DNA of 64,000 nt, taken from NCBI GenBank assembly GCA_963667605.2, contig CAXXUZ010000003.1:372001-436000 (forward strand), read 5' to 3'. The notes beneath the pieces were generated by a model. It was not told where the DNA came from. It did not search any database and saw only the letters and a program-made list of their open reading frames with translations. Every line of letters begins with the position of its first letter. Position 1 is the first letter of the stretch. This document shows, piece after piece, positions 8,377 to 16,083 of the stretch. The DNA comes from JADLGL01 sp963667605 (GTDB lineage Bacteria > Pseudomonadota > Alphaproteobacteria > Rhizobiales > Kaistiaceae). The position numbers and the translations under genes were made by a program.

Positions 8377-8976
8377 ATGAAGGCGGACTTTGAGACGGCC
8401 ACCGATCCAATCGCGCTGTTTGCCGATTGGCTAAGCGAGGCTGAGGATTCCGAGCCCGGGGATCCCAACGCGATGGCTTTGGCGACGGTCGGTGCTGATG
8501 GTCTTCCCGATGTCCGCATGGTGCTGCTCAAGGCCTTTGATGAGGACGGCTTCGATTTCTATTCGAATCGCGGCAGCGCCAAGGGCCAACAATTGTTGCA
8601 GAATCCCAGCGCGGCCTTGTGTTTCCACTGGAAAAGCCTGGGCCGCCAGGTGCGCCTGCGTGGCGCTGTCTCGGAGGTCCCTAGCGAACAGGCCGATGCC
8701 TACTTCAAAAGCAGGTCGAAGGGCAGCCGGATCGGCGCTTGGGCAAGCAAGCAGTCTCGGCCAGTGGAATCACGCTTTGCGCTAGAGCGTGCGGTCGCCA
8801 AATACGCCGCAAGATTTGGCCTGAGAGACGTTCCGCGGCCGCCCGTTTGGATCGGCTATCGCCTCGCCCCGGAAATGATCGAATTCTGGCGGGCACAGAA
8901 GTACCGGTTACACGACCGCATCGCTTTCACTCTGCAGGACGATGGCCACTGGACGACCATGCGGCTCTATCCGTGA
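8377..8976 (+). CDS. pdxH: pyridoxamine 5'-phosphate oxidase
   Basis: From ATG 8377 (preceded by AGGA) the product has about 199 residues. It shows the PNPOx FMN-binding pattern (DGLPDVRMVLLKAFDEDGFDFYSN, SAKGQQLLQNP, LCFHWKSLGRQVRLRG), then SRIGAWASKQSRP and the C-terminal dimerisation tail RPPVWIGYRL, EFWRAQKYRLHDRI. It oxidises pyridoxine or pyridoxamine phosphate to pyridoxal phosphate using FMN. A longer upstream frame exists (from 8311), but its sequence is not PdxH-like, so I chose the ATG. Confidence 0.96.
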   Translation: MKADFETATDPIALFADWLSEAEDSEPGDPNAMALATVGADGLPDVRMVLLKAFDEDGFDFYSNRGSAKGQQLLQNPSAALCFHWKSLGRQVRLRGAVSEVPSEQADAYFKSRSKGSRIGAWASKQSRPVESRFALERAVAKYAARFGLRDVPRPPVWIGYRLAPEMIEFWRAQKYRLHDRIAFTLQDDGHWTTMRLYP

Positions 8977-8995
8977 CGGCAGCCAGCGGCAACGC

Positions 8996-10849
8996 CTAGC
9001 TCGACTCGGTTTGCTCTTTTTCTTTGTCGCTTTCGTCGCTGGCGAGTTCGGCGGTCTCTTCGGTGAGCGCCTGGGTCTCGCGCTTGGGCGGCGTTAGCGG
9101 CGTCGGCACCGGCGCCTGCCGGAACACCAGATCCCCGCCGGCGGCGACGGACCCTTCCAACACCTGCAATTGCAGCCGTTCCAGGTCCCGCCGCTTCACC
9201 TCTGCCGCCGTTTCGGCCGCCTCCGTGTTGGTGAAGCCAAGCCCAAGCAGCGCCGCCTCGCCCAGTGCCATCGCCGACAGCACCGTCTCGCGAATCTCGA
9301 AGTCGACGTTCTTTCCGATCAGTTGAAGCGAATGGCCGCGATCAAATGAGCGGGCATAGAGTCGTGCAAAGGAGAACGCCTCGTTACCGAGATCGACGAT
9401 TCGGCTGGCCGCGTTCTTGTCGTCGACACAGATACAGATAATCTCTGCCTTTCCGGCGCCGGCCGCGATCAGTACATCGCGTCTGGTTCCGTCGCCATAA
9501 TAGATCTTAAACCCGAATCGTGCCGCGTTTCGGATCATGTCCGGGTCGGAATCGATGATCGTAGCGTCGATGCCGCGCGCCAGCAGGAATTGGGCAACGA
9601 TCTGTCCGAACCGTCCGAAGCCGATGACCAGCGCCGCGCCGCTTAGGCCGTGGGCCGGGGTGACGCCATCCAGCGACGGTGGCTCCACGGGCACCAGCCA
9701 GTTCAGCAGCATGACCGCCAACGGCGTGATTGCCATTGAGCCGATGACAGCCGCGGTCAGGATTGACGAGCTTTGGCCGTCGATGAGGCCAGATTCGGCG
9801 GCGGCGGAATAAAGCACAAAGGCGAACTCGCCGCCCTGGGCGAGAAGCAATGCCATCCGCACCGCGTCGCGATGCCCCGATCGGAAGACGCGCGCCACCA
9901 CATAGATCCCGGCGGCTTTGACCGCCATGAATCCCACCACGATCCCGAGCATGATCGGCCATTCTTCGGCCACGAGCGATAGATCAATCGACATTCCAAC
10001 GGCCAGGAAGAACAACCCCAGCAAAAGCCCGCGAAAGGGCTCGATGTCGGCTTCCAGCTGATGGCGAAAACTTGATTCGGACAGTACGACGCCGGCGAGG
10101 AACGCACCCAATCCCATCGATAGCCCTCCGGCCTGCATCGCGAACGCCGCGCCGAGCACCACCAACAAAGTTGCTGCCGTCATGATTTCGCGTGCTCGCG
10201 TCGCCGCAAGCAGGCGGAACAATGGGTTGAGGACATAGCGTGCCGCAAACACGACGCCGGCGATCGCTCCGGCGGCCGTCACGATTTGCACCCAGGCCGC
10301 GACGCCGCCTCCCTCCTCGCCTTCCGGGCTGAGAAAAGCGATCGCTGCCAAAAAAGGGACGATCGCCATGTCTTGAAGCAACAGGATGGCGAAGGTCTTG
10401 CGGCCGTGTGGCTCGGCTACGTCGCCACGTTCCTCCAGGATCTGAAGCACAAAGGCCGTTGACGAAAGTGCCAGGCCCATTGCGGCCACGATCGCCAGCT
10501 GCGGATCAACGCCGAATGCCATTCCGGCTCCAGCAAGAGCGACACCGCAAAGCGCCACTTGGGCGAGGCCGAGCCCGAAAATATCGCGGCGGAGGCTCCA
10601 TAAGCGGGACGGCTGCAATTCGAGGCCTATGACAAAAAGCAACATCACCACGCCGAGCTCGGCGACCGAGAGCACCGTCTCGGCGTCCTTGAAGACGGCC
10701 AACACCGACGGGCCGATGACGACGCCGGCGGTGAGATAGCCGAGCACGGCCCCAAGGCCGAGCCGCTTGAAGATCGGCACGGCGATCACCGCCGCTCCCA
10801 GCAGCGCCACAAGCTGTGTCAGATCAACTCCGGCTTCCGCTCCGGGCAT
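8996..10849 (-). CDS. KefB/KefC-type cation:proton antiporter with RCK domain
   Basis: The 617-residue protein has a CPA2 antiporter membrane domain of about twelve helices (residues 5-385), including the helix 4-5 region GLALSSTAFVLQILEERGD. A Rossmann TrkA-N/RCK domain follows (about 405-520), with VIGFGRFGQIVAQFLLARGID and IDSDPDMIRNAARFG. The tail of about 90 residues is acidic and ends in DESDKEKEQTESS. This is the architecture of glutathione-gated potassium efflux systems, although the gating ligand cannot be inferred. It is convergent with pdxH. Confidence 0.9.
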   Translation of the reverse strand: MPGAEAGVDLTQLVALLGAAVIAVPIFKRLGLGAVLGYLTAGVVIGPSVLAVFKDAETVLSVAELGVVMLLFVIGLELQPSRLWSLRRDIFGLGLAQVALCGVALAGAGMAFGVDPQLAIVAAMGLALSSTAFVLQILEERGDVAEPHGRKTFAILLLQDMAIVPFLAAIAFLSPEGEEGGGVAAWVQIVTAAGAIAGVVFAARYVLNPLFRLLAATRAREIMTAATLLVVLGAAFAMQAGGLSMGLGAFLAGVVLSESSFRHQLEADIEPFRGLLLGLFFLAVGMSIDLSLVAEEWPIMLGIVVGFMAVKAAGIYVVARVFRSGHRDAVRMALLLAQGGEFAFVLYSAAAESGLIDGQSSSILTAAVIGSMAITPLAVMLLNWLVPVEPPSLDGVTPAHGLSGAALVIGFGRFGQIVAQFLLARGIDATIIDSDPDMIRNAARFGFKIYYGDGTRRDVLIAAGAGKAEIICICVDDKNAASRIVDLGNEAFSFARLYARSFDRGHSLQLIGKNVDFEIRETVLSAMALGEAALLGLGFTNTEAAETAAEVKRRDLERLQLQVLEGSVAAGGDLVFRQAPVPTPLTPPKRETQALTEETAELASDESDKEKEQTESS

Positions 10850-10938
10850 GTAGACATCTTCCCGTCATGTGAAATCGCTCGGCCAAGCATAGCGATGCAT
10901 GAGTTCGGGAGTAAGCGCGGAAAGTGGCCTTGCTGCCG

Positions 10939-11925
10939 TTATTCAGTGCGTATGATCGTGAACGGCTCAAAGGCGTTGACGACGAAGGCAAAAGTTACTT
11001 CGTGAACAACCGGAACTTCCTCTCCGACCTCGAGACGAACCACCTCGACACCGCCGACCTCGCGCCCCTCGGCGATGCGGGCGGCGTCGAGCGTGGAGGC
11101 CTGGCCCGGCTTCCAACGGATGATGACGCCTCCTTCTTCGACCACACCAAGCTCTTCGATCATCGCCAGTGTGAAGGCCATCGGCGGCTCGGTTCGAACC
11201 AGCACCACCCGCTCCATTGCGTGCATCCCCGTCGGCAACGGCCCATCGAGCAAGAACGGTGTCGCATCGGTGTCGTAGCCGACATAAGGGTTGAGCCAAT
11301 ATTGGCGCATCAGCGGGTCGTTGGGCACAAGCACCTGGCCGCCGGGATGCTGTGCTTTAAACTCGGCCCAACTCATCAGCCGGGAGGGGATCAGCTCAAG
11401 CTTGACGCCAGTGAATTCGCCGACCAGCGCTCGGCCACTGAATTGCTGCCACCAGCTCTGTGTCTGGCGGTCATACATAACGAGATCGGAGAAACGGAGT
11501 TTGCCGGAGGTGCCGAAGTCCAGTATCCGACCATCCACAGTGCGATCGAAGACAATGGCGGTGTTGCAAAGCGGGCAATAAGTCACCGTCACCGGTATGC
11601 CACCGACCAAATCATTGGCGATCTCATGCCACATCATGACCAGGAGCGGATAGGCGCGGGCATCGCCATTGATGACGAGGCCGATCACCGGCTCGCGGTC
11701 GGCAAGATCGGTTTCCAGGCCCACCGGGACGAACATCGGATTATCGATGGACGGAATTCGGTTCGGTCCCAAGATATTGCGAATCTCGGCGAAGTCGACA
11801 CCCGATCGGGTGAAGTCGGTGCGCCAACCCTCCGCCAGCCACCAATCAATTTGGGCGCTGGCAGGCTGAGCGACGATCGCCAGTACACCGGCGACGATGA
11901 ACAGACGGATAGATCGGGCCATCAA
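10939..11925 (-). CDS. DUF3179 domain-containing exported protein
   Basis: After an N-terminal hydrophobic signal (RLFIVAGVLAIVAQPASAQ) the 328-residue protein shows the DUF3179 pattern: NGDARAYPL, then MWHEIANDLVGGIPVTVTYCPLCNTA with its paired cysteines, FGTSGKL, SDLVMYDRQTQSWWQQFSG and GELTG-like VGEFTGVKLELIPS. The function of the family is not established; the CxxC in TYCPLC suggests metal or redox chemistry in the periplasm. It lies about 70 bases downstream of tldD on the same strand. Confidence 0.88.
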   Translation of the reverse strand: MMARSIRLFIVAGVLAIVAQPASAQIDWWLAEGWRTDFTRSGVDFAEIRNILGPNRIPSIDNPMFVPVGLETDLADREPVIGLVINGDARAYPLLVMMWHEIANDLVGGIPVTVTYCPLCNTAIVFDRTVDGRILDFGTSGKLRFSDLVMYDRQTQSWWQQFSGRALVGEFTGVKLELIPSRLMSWAEFKAQHPGGQVLVPNDPLMRQYWLNPYVGYDTDATPFLLDGPLPTGMHAMERVVLVRTEPPMAFTLAMIEELGVVEEGGVIIRWKPGQASTLDAARIAEGREVGGVEVVRLEVGEEVPVVHEVTFAFVVNAFEPFTIIRTE

Positions 11926-11994
11926 CCGCTATTCGATTGGCAGCACGCCCGGGTTGCGCCGGAAGTTGGTTTCGGCGGTGACAATCTGGTGAAG

Positions 11995-13386
11995 CTACGC
12001 TTGTGTGCCGCCAACAACGAGTTGGTCGATCCGTAGTGTCGGCTGACCGACGCCGACCGGCACCAATTGACCGTTCTTGCCGCACATGCCGATACCGGGA
12101 TCGAGCGCCATGTCATTGCCGATCATCGACGCACGCTTGAGGTCGGTCGGTCCGTTGCCGATCAACATCGCGCCTCGGATCGGCGCGCCGATCTTACCGC
12201 CCACGATCCGGTATGCCTCGGTGCATTGGAAGACATATTTGCCCGAGGTGATATCGACCTGGCCGCCGCCAAACGAAACGGCATAGATGCCGTCCTTGAC
12301 CGAGCCGATGATTTCCTCCGGCTCCATGTCGCCGCCGAGCATGAAGGTATTGGTCATCCGTGGCATCGGCAGATGCGCGTATGATTGCCGCCGCCCGTTG
12401 CCGGTCGGCTCCGAATTCATCAGCCGCGCGTTCAGCCGGTCCTGCATAAAGCCGACCAGGACGCCATCCTCGATCAATGTCGTCGAGCGGCTCGGGGTTC
12501 CTTCATCATCTACAGTTAGCGAGCCGCGACGAAGGTCGATTGTTCCGTCATCGATGACGGTAACCCCATCGGCGGCCACCTTCTCGCCCATTAATCCGGC
12601 GAAAGCGCTCTGCTTCTTGCGATTGAAATCGCCCTCAAGGCCGTGGCCGACGGCCTCATGCAGCAGGATTCCCGGCCATCCCGGTCCGAGTACAACGTCG
12701 AAAGTTCCCGCCGGCGCCGGCTCCGCCGAAAGATTTACCAAAGCCTGGCGCAGCGCTTCGTCGACGCTGTGCTGCCAACTATCTTCGGCGACAAAGGCGC
12801 CGAAGCCTTGTCGTCCACCGGTTCCGTAAGAGCCCGTCTCCTGATGGTCACCCTCACCGACCACCACCTGAACATTGAGCCGCACCAGGGGTCGGACGTC
12901 TCGGACTAATGAGCCGTCGGCGCGGAGAATCTCAACAAGTTGCCACGATCCGGCGAGTGAAGCTGTAATCTGCCGGACCCGCTTGTCTTTGCCCCGGGCG
13001 TAAGCATCCATTGCCTCCAGGAGTTTCACCTTCTCGGCGAAGTTTGGCGCTCCCAGTGGGTTCTCGTCGCCATAAAGGGACCGGTTGGTCTGCGGTGGCG
13101 GATCGGAATAGCTGCCGCTATGACCGCGCTTGACGGCGGCAACGGCGTCACCGGCTCGTCGGATCGAAGCTTCAGAGATCTCGCCGGAGTGCGCATAGCC
13201 AGCTGCCTCGCCCGCGATTGCGCGAAGGCCAAACCCCTGAGTCTCGTCGTAGCTGGCGGTCTTGAGACGGCCATTGTCGAATACGAGGCCTTCGGTTTGG
13301 TTGAACTCGATATAGAGTTCGCCGTCATCGGCGCCATCCAGCGCGTCGGCGATTGCACGGCGGGCGGCCTCACGGTCGATTCCGGC
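11995..13386 (-). CDS. tldD: TldD metalloprotease homologue, 5' end disrupted
   Basis: The frame is open from just below a TGA at 13387-13389 to the stop near 11995. It gives nearly all of TldD: an N-terminal region AGIDREAARRAIADALDGAD, DDGELYIEF, QGFGLRAIAGEAAGYAHSGE, the zinc motif in LLHEAVGHGLEGDFNR (HExxxH), and GVLVGFMQDRLNA. TldD with TldE processes peptides such as microcins and CcdA. There is no start codon in this frame between the TGA and GTG at 13027-13029, which would delete about 120 conserved residues. An in-frame ATG (13501-13503, MTDDTLSQ) lies beyond the TGA. The 5' end is therefore scrambled, next to a 49-bp direct repeat. Confidence 0.85.
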   Translation of the reverse strand, partial: AGIDREAARRAIADALDGADDGELYIEFNQTEGLVFDNGRLKTASYDETQGFGLRAIAGEAAGYAHSGEISEASIRRAGDAVAAVKRGHSGSYSDPPPQTNRSLYGDENPLGAPNFAEKVKLLEAMDAYARGKDKRVRQITASLAGSWQLVEILRADGSLVRDVRPLVRLNVQVVVGEGDHQETGSYGTGGRQGFGAFVAEDSWQHSVDEALRQALVNLSAEPAPAGTFDVVLGPGWPGILLHEAVGHGLEGDFNRKKQSAFAGLMGEKVAADGVTVIDDGTIDLRRGSLTVDDEGTPSRSTTLIEDGVLVGFMQDRLNARLMNSEPTGNGRRQSYAHLPMPRMTNTFMLGGDMEPEEIIGSVKDGIYAVSFGGGQVDITSGKYVFQCTEAYRIVGGKIGAPIRGAMLIGNGPTDLKRASMIGNDMALDPGIGMCGKNGQLVPVGVGQPTLRIDQLVVGGTQA

Positions 13387-13433
13387 TCAGACACACCTCT
13401 CGTGTCGCAATCTCCTTGCCGTCGATTCCTCGG

Positions 13434-13552
13434 TCGGTCGCGATCCTTTCTCGAGCTGCGCGAAACCAGGCCTTGCGAGCTGACTCAAAGTATCATCGGT
13501 CATTCGGTCGCGATCCTTTCTCGAGCTGCGCGAAACCAGGCCTTGCGAGCTG
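13434..13552. repeat. 49-bp direct repeat (two copies, 70 bp apart) at the 5' end of tldD
   Basis: Bases 13434-13482 and 13504-13552 are identical over 49 bp. Twenty-one bases separate them, holding the candidate ATG ACC GAT start of tldD on the minus strand. The upstream copy ends in a purine-rich AGAAAGGA that could serve as the ribosome site for that ATG. The downstream copy sits inside the expected N-terminal coding region and is followed by 45 bases and the in-frame TGA. The arrangement looks like a local duplication that inserted extra sequence after the start codon. Confidence 0.9.
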
Positions 13553-13625
13553 CATATGTGGCGCGGGCTGGCTTATTCCTAGCTTCTCCCTCAGCCCAGG
13601 ATGTCCGCCACCGGAAGGGATCGTT

Positions 13626-14240
13626 CTAAGGCAACGCTTCCAGCCCTGCGGCGAGTCCATCGAGGGAGACCGGGATACCGACGCCGACGTCGCGCTCGAA
13701 ATAATAGATGAACAGGGCCTCGCGCCCGGCGCCCAACGCCGCCCTCAATGTCTCGCTGAGCTCGATCGACACCAGGCATCCGTCTATCGCGCAGGTAATG
13801 AAATCGAAACGGAGAAGATCCGATCGGTCGATTCTAAGCCCTAGCTTTTCAGTCAGAATTACCTGTAGCGGCACCAGCACGCTCAAAAGCACCGTACCGT
13901 CGCCACCGGCCGGCCTAAAAGCATAAGCGCGCAACCAGAGCCCCTCGCGATCTTCGTCCCTCACGAATTGGGTGAGGGCGCACTGCTCGGTCTCATCGAC
14001 CAGGATCTCGCAGCGCATCTGCCAATCGCCGTAGCCGGGCTCGGCCTCGTCCTGAGCTGCCACGGGAAGCGCCAGCCCTGCGGCGGTCTCATCGACCAGG
14101 ATCTCGCAGCGCATCTGCCAATCGCCGTAGCCGGGCTCGGCCTCGTCCTGAGCTGCCACGGGAAGCGCCAGGGCGCCCAGCATCGCCATCAGGGCAAGGG
14201 TCAAGGCTGCCGCCGATACCGGCTTGAAGGAATTGGACAT
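13626..14240 (-). CDS. IalB-family periplasmic protein with in-frame duplication
   Basis: The protein has a signal peptide (AALTLALMAMLGALALPVAAQ) and the invasion-associated locus B pattern: GYGDWQMRCE, EQCALTQF, a central beta region, then two cysteines in FITCAIDGCLVSIEL and a closing GVGIPVSLDGLAAGLEALP. A 96-bp tandem duplication adds 32 residues, so LPVAAQDEAEPGYGDWQMRC occurs twice; the second copy of the cleavage site lies within the mature region. The ATG at 14238-14240 fits the signal peptide better than an upstream start. The family is periplasmic or outer-membrane-associated; its biochemical role is not settled. It precedes tldD on the same strand. Confidence 0.88.
   Translation of the reverse strand: MSNSFKPVSAAALTLALMAMLGALALPVAAQDEAEPGYGDWQMRCEILVDETAAGLALPVAAQDEAEPGYGDWQMRCEILVDETEQCALTQFVRDEDREGLWLRAYAFRPAGGDGTVLLSVLVPLQVILTEKLGLRIDRSDLLRFDFITCAIDGCLVSIELSETLRAALGAGREALFIYYFERDVGVGIPVSLDGLAAGLEALP
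13988..14171. repeat. 88-bp direct repeat with 96-bp period inside the IalB-like gene
   Basis: Copies at about 13988-14075 and 14084-14171 are identical as read by eye. The period of 96 bp keeps the reading frame and duplicates the end of the signal peptide plus the first conserved block of the IalB domain. Perfect identity implies a very recent event or an assembly artefact. Confidence 0.92.
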
Positions 14241-14276
14241 CGCGATTGTCGTTCTATCCCTTTGCAACCCTATGAC

Positions 14277-14798
14277 CTATGGCAGCGCGTCGAAGCCCTC
14301 GCTGAACCCCACCAGGGAAACGGGAATGCCGACACCTTCCTCCGGAGTAAGGAAAACAATGAAGGTGGCCGTCGTCCCCGCGCGCAATTGAGCGAGCAGT
14401 TCGTCCTCTAGCAATGCTTCGGCGACGCAACCTTCTTTTACGCAGCGTACAAAATCGATCCTACCGATCTCTGCATCGTCAATGCTGAGCCCGAGCCGGG
14501 CGGGCAGCAGCACGCCCAGAGGAGCAACGATTCGGATCAACTGCGCCTTCTGATCTGCCGTCTTCAAAACAATGACATCGAGCGCGATATTTTCTCTATT
14601 CTCCGCGACCACAGACTGAAGGAGAGCGCATTGTTCATATTGCGCTCCCGGCGGGACATCGCATTGCAGGCGCCAGTCGCCATAGGTCGCAATCGTCACC
14701 CCTTGGCCCAGACTCCCCGTCGGGACTATAGCGGCGAGACTCATGATGGCCGCCCCCACGGTGATCGGTCGGACCAGTCGAGGAATCCAAAAACTCAT
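14277..14798 (-). CDS. IalB-family periplasmic protein
   Basis: From ATG 14796-14798 the product has 173 residues: a signal peptide (VGAAIMSLAAIVPTGSLGQG), then TYGDWRLQCDVPPGAQYEQCALLQ, PLGVLLPARLGLSID, FVRCVKEGCVAEALL and a closing GVGIPVSLVGFSEGFDALP. It is a clear paralogue of the next gene downstream, with all four cysteines in equivalent places and without the duplication. Two tandem IalB genes ahead of tldD and the oxidase operon are a familiar alphaproteobacterial setting. Confidence 0.9.
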   Translation of the reverse strand: MSFWIPRLVRPITVGAAIMSLAAIVPTGSLGQGVTIATYGDWRLQCDVPPGAQYEQCALLQSVVAENRENIALDVIVLKTADQKAQLIRIVAPLGVLLPARLGLSIDDAEIGRIDFVRCVKEGCVAEALLEDELLAQLRAGTTATFIVFLTPEEGVGIPVSLVGFSEGFDALP

Positions 14799-15125
14799 TT
14801 GGGATTGCTTTCTGTGGATGCGGCGTGTCGCAAAGGCTGGTGACTCACCAACAATTCCCCAGCGTTTCTGGCCGGATAGCCGGAATGGTGCAAAAATGCC
14901 GCATCGCGCCTGTTTGTGAGGGATTGCGGGACGGTTGGCCTTTGTGATTTCTACTGTTTGTAGCGAACAACGACTTACTGAGTCATTGCCGGGTCGGCCT
15001 ATACGGTCGATACATAGGACGCAATGGCTGGCTAGAGCTTGCCTTTGGTCGGTGCGGCGGCTAGTGGCAGCGCAGCGCGGCGTCACGGCAGCTGGCGAGG
15101 CGTGTATTCGGAGGGATTGGGGCTA
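14799..15125. other. divergent intergenic region between ialB and ctaC
   Basis: These 327 bases separate the minus-strand ialB-like gene from the oxidase operon and must hold both promoters. I see no open frame with gene-like content. A GANTC site (GAGTC) lies near 14980, and a purine-rich GGAGGG at 15110-15115 sits ten bases before the ctaC start. No -35/-10 pair is convincing by eye. Confidence 0.5.
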
Positions 15126-16028
15126 GTGACGAACCACATTGATCAGATCAGACGGTTTGCTCTTGGACTGGCTGCATTTGTGCTGGCTGCAGCGGTGCCG
15201 ACCTTCGCACCGGCGCAGAACATGCCGGAGGATTGGCAGTTAAATTTCGGTGAACCCGCCTCGCCGATCATGGAGCAAATAGTCGGCTTCAACAACGCTA
15301 TCATGATCCTGGCCACACTGATCACATTCTTCGTCCTCGGACTTCTGGCCTGGGTCCTCATTCGCTATCGCGCCAAGGTCAATCCGGTCCCGACGAAGAC
15401 GACCCACAACACCGTCATCGAGATCTTGTGGACCATCGTGCCGGTGATCATCCTGGTGGGGATGGCGATCCCGTCCTTCTCCTTGCTGTTTGACCAATAT
15501 GATCCGGCCCGGGTGATCGAGGATTACGATCCCGAGGACGCACTCATCGTTAAGGTGACGGGCTTTCAATGGAGCTGGAGCTATGAATACCCGGATCTTG
15601 ATCTTCCATTTATGATGTCCCTCCCGGTTCGGGATGCTGAGGGTAATATTGCCGGTGAGCCTCGGCTGCTGGAAGCAACATTGCCAATGGTCGTGCCGGT
15701 CGACACCGTCGTCAAGCTTCAAGTCACCAGCGCTCCAGCGGGCGTAATTCACGCCTTCGCACTTCCGTCGATGGGGGTGAAGCTCGACGCCGTTCCGGGC
15801 CGGATCGTCGAATCCTGGTTCCTGGCGCTGCGCGAGGGTGTCTTTTACGGGCAATGTTCCGAGCTTTGCGGCTGGCTTCACTATGCCATGCCGATCGAGT
15901 TGCGGGTCGTCAGCCAGGAGCAGTTTAACGAGTGGGCGGCGGCTGCGGCCGAAAGCCCACAAGCGGCCCGTGAACTTCTTTTGGTTTGGGAGCAGGAGCG
16001 GCTCGCCGACCAAGTGGCGGCGCGCTGA
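15126..16028 (+). CDS. ctaC: cytochrome c oxidase subunit II
   Basis: The 300-residue protein has a signal sequence (FALGLAAFVLAAAVPTFA), two transmembrane helices (IMILATLITFFVLGLLAWVL and IVPVIILVGMAIPSFSLL) and a periplasmic cupredoxin domain. The CuA site is intact: HAFALPSMGVK supplies the first histidine and GQCSELCGWLHYAMP the two cysteines, histidine and methionine. FQWSWSYEYPD matches the aromatic electron-entry region. GTG 15126 was chosen because of GGAGGG ten bases upstream; TTG 15117 is an alternative. It is the first gene of the aa3 oxidase operon. Confidence 0.96.
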   Translation: MTNHIDQIRRFALGLAAFVLAAAVPTFAPAQNMPEDWQLNFGEPASPIMEQIVGFNNAIMILATLITFFVLGLLAWVLIRYRAKVNPVPTKTTHNTVIEILWTIVPVIILVGMAIPSFSLLFDQYDPARVIEDYDPEDALIVKVTGFQWSWSYEYPDLDLPFMMSLPVRDAEGNIAGEPRLLEATLPMVVPVDTVVKLQVTSAPAGVIHAFALPSMGVKLDAVPGRIVESWFLALREGVFYGQCSELCGWLHYAMPIELRVVSQEQFNEWAAAAAESPQAARELLLVWEQERLADQVAAR

Positions 16029-16083
16029 AGCTAGGGCAGTTAATCGGTCTTAAGGGCCAAGCAGGTTTTTGGGAGCAGGAATA

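Noticed and set aside
10924..12036. A 370-codon plus-strand open frame
   Set aside because: It mirrors the DUF3179 gene, which has a signal peptide and conserved motifs.
12000..13029. A short TldD starting at GTG 13027-13029
   Set aside because: The upstream 119 codons encode conserved TldD sequence in the same frame, so a start here would remove a real domain.
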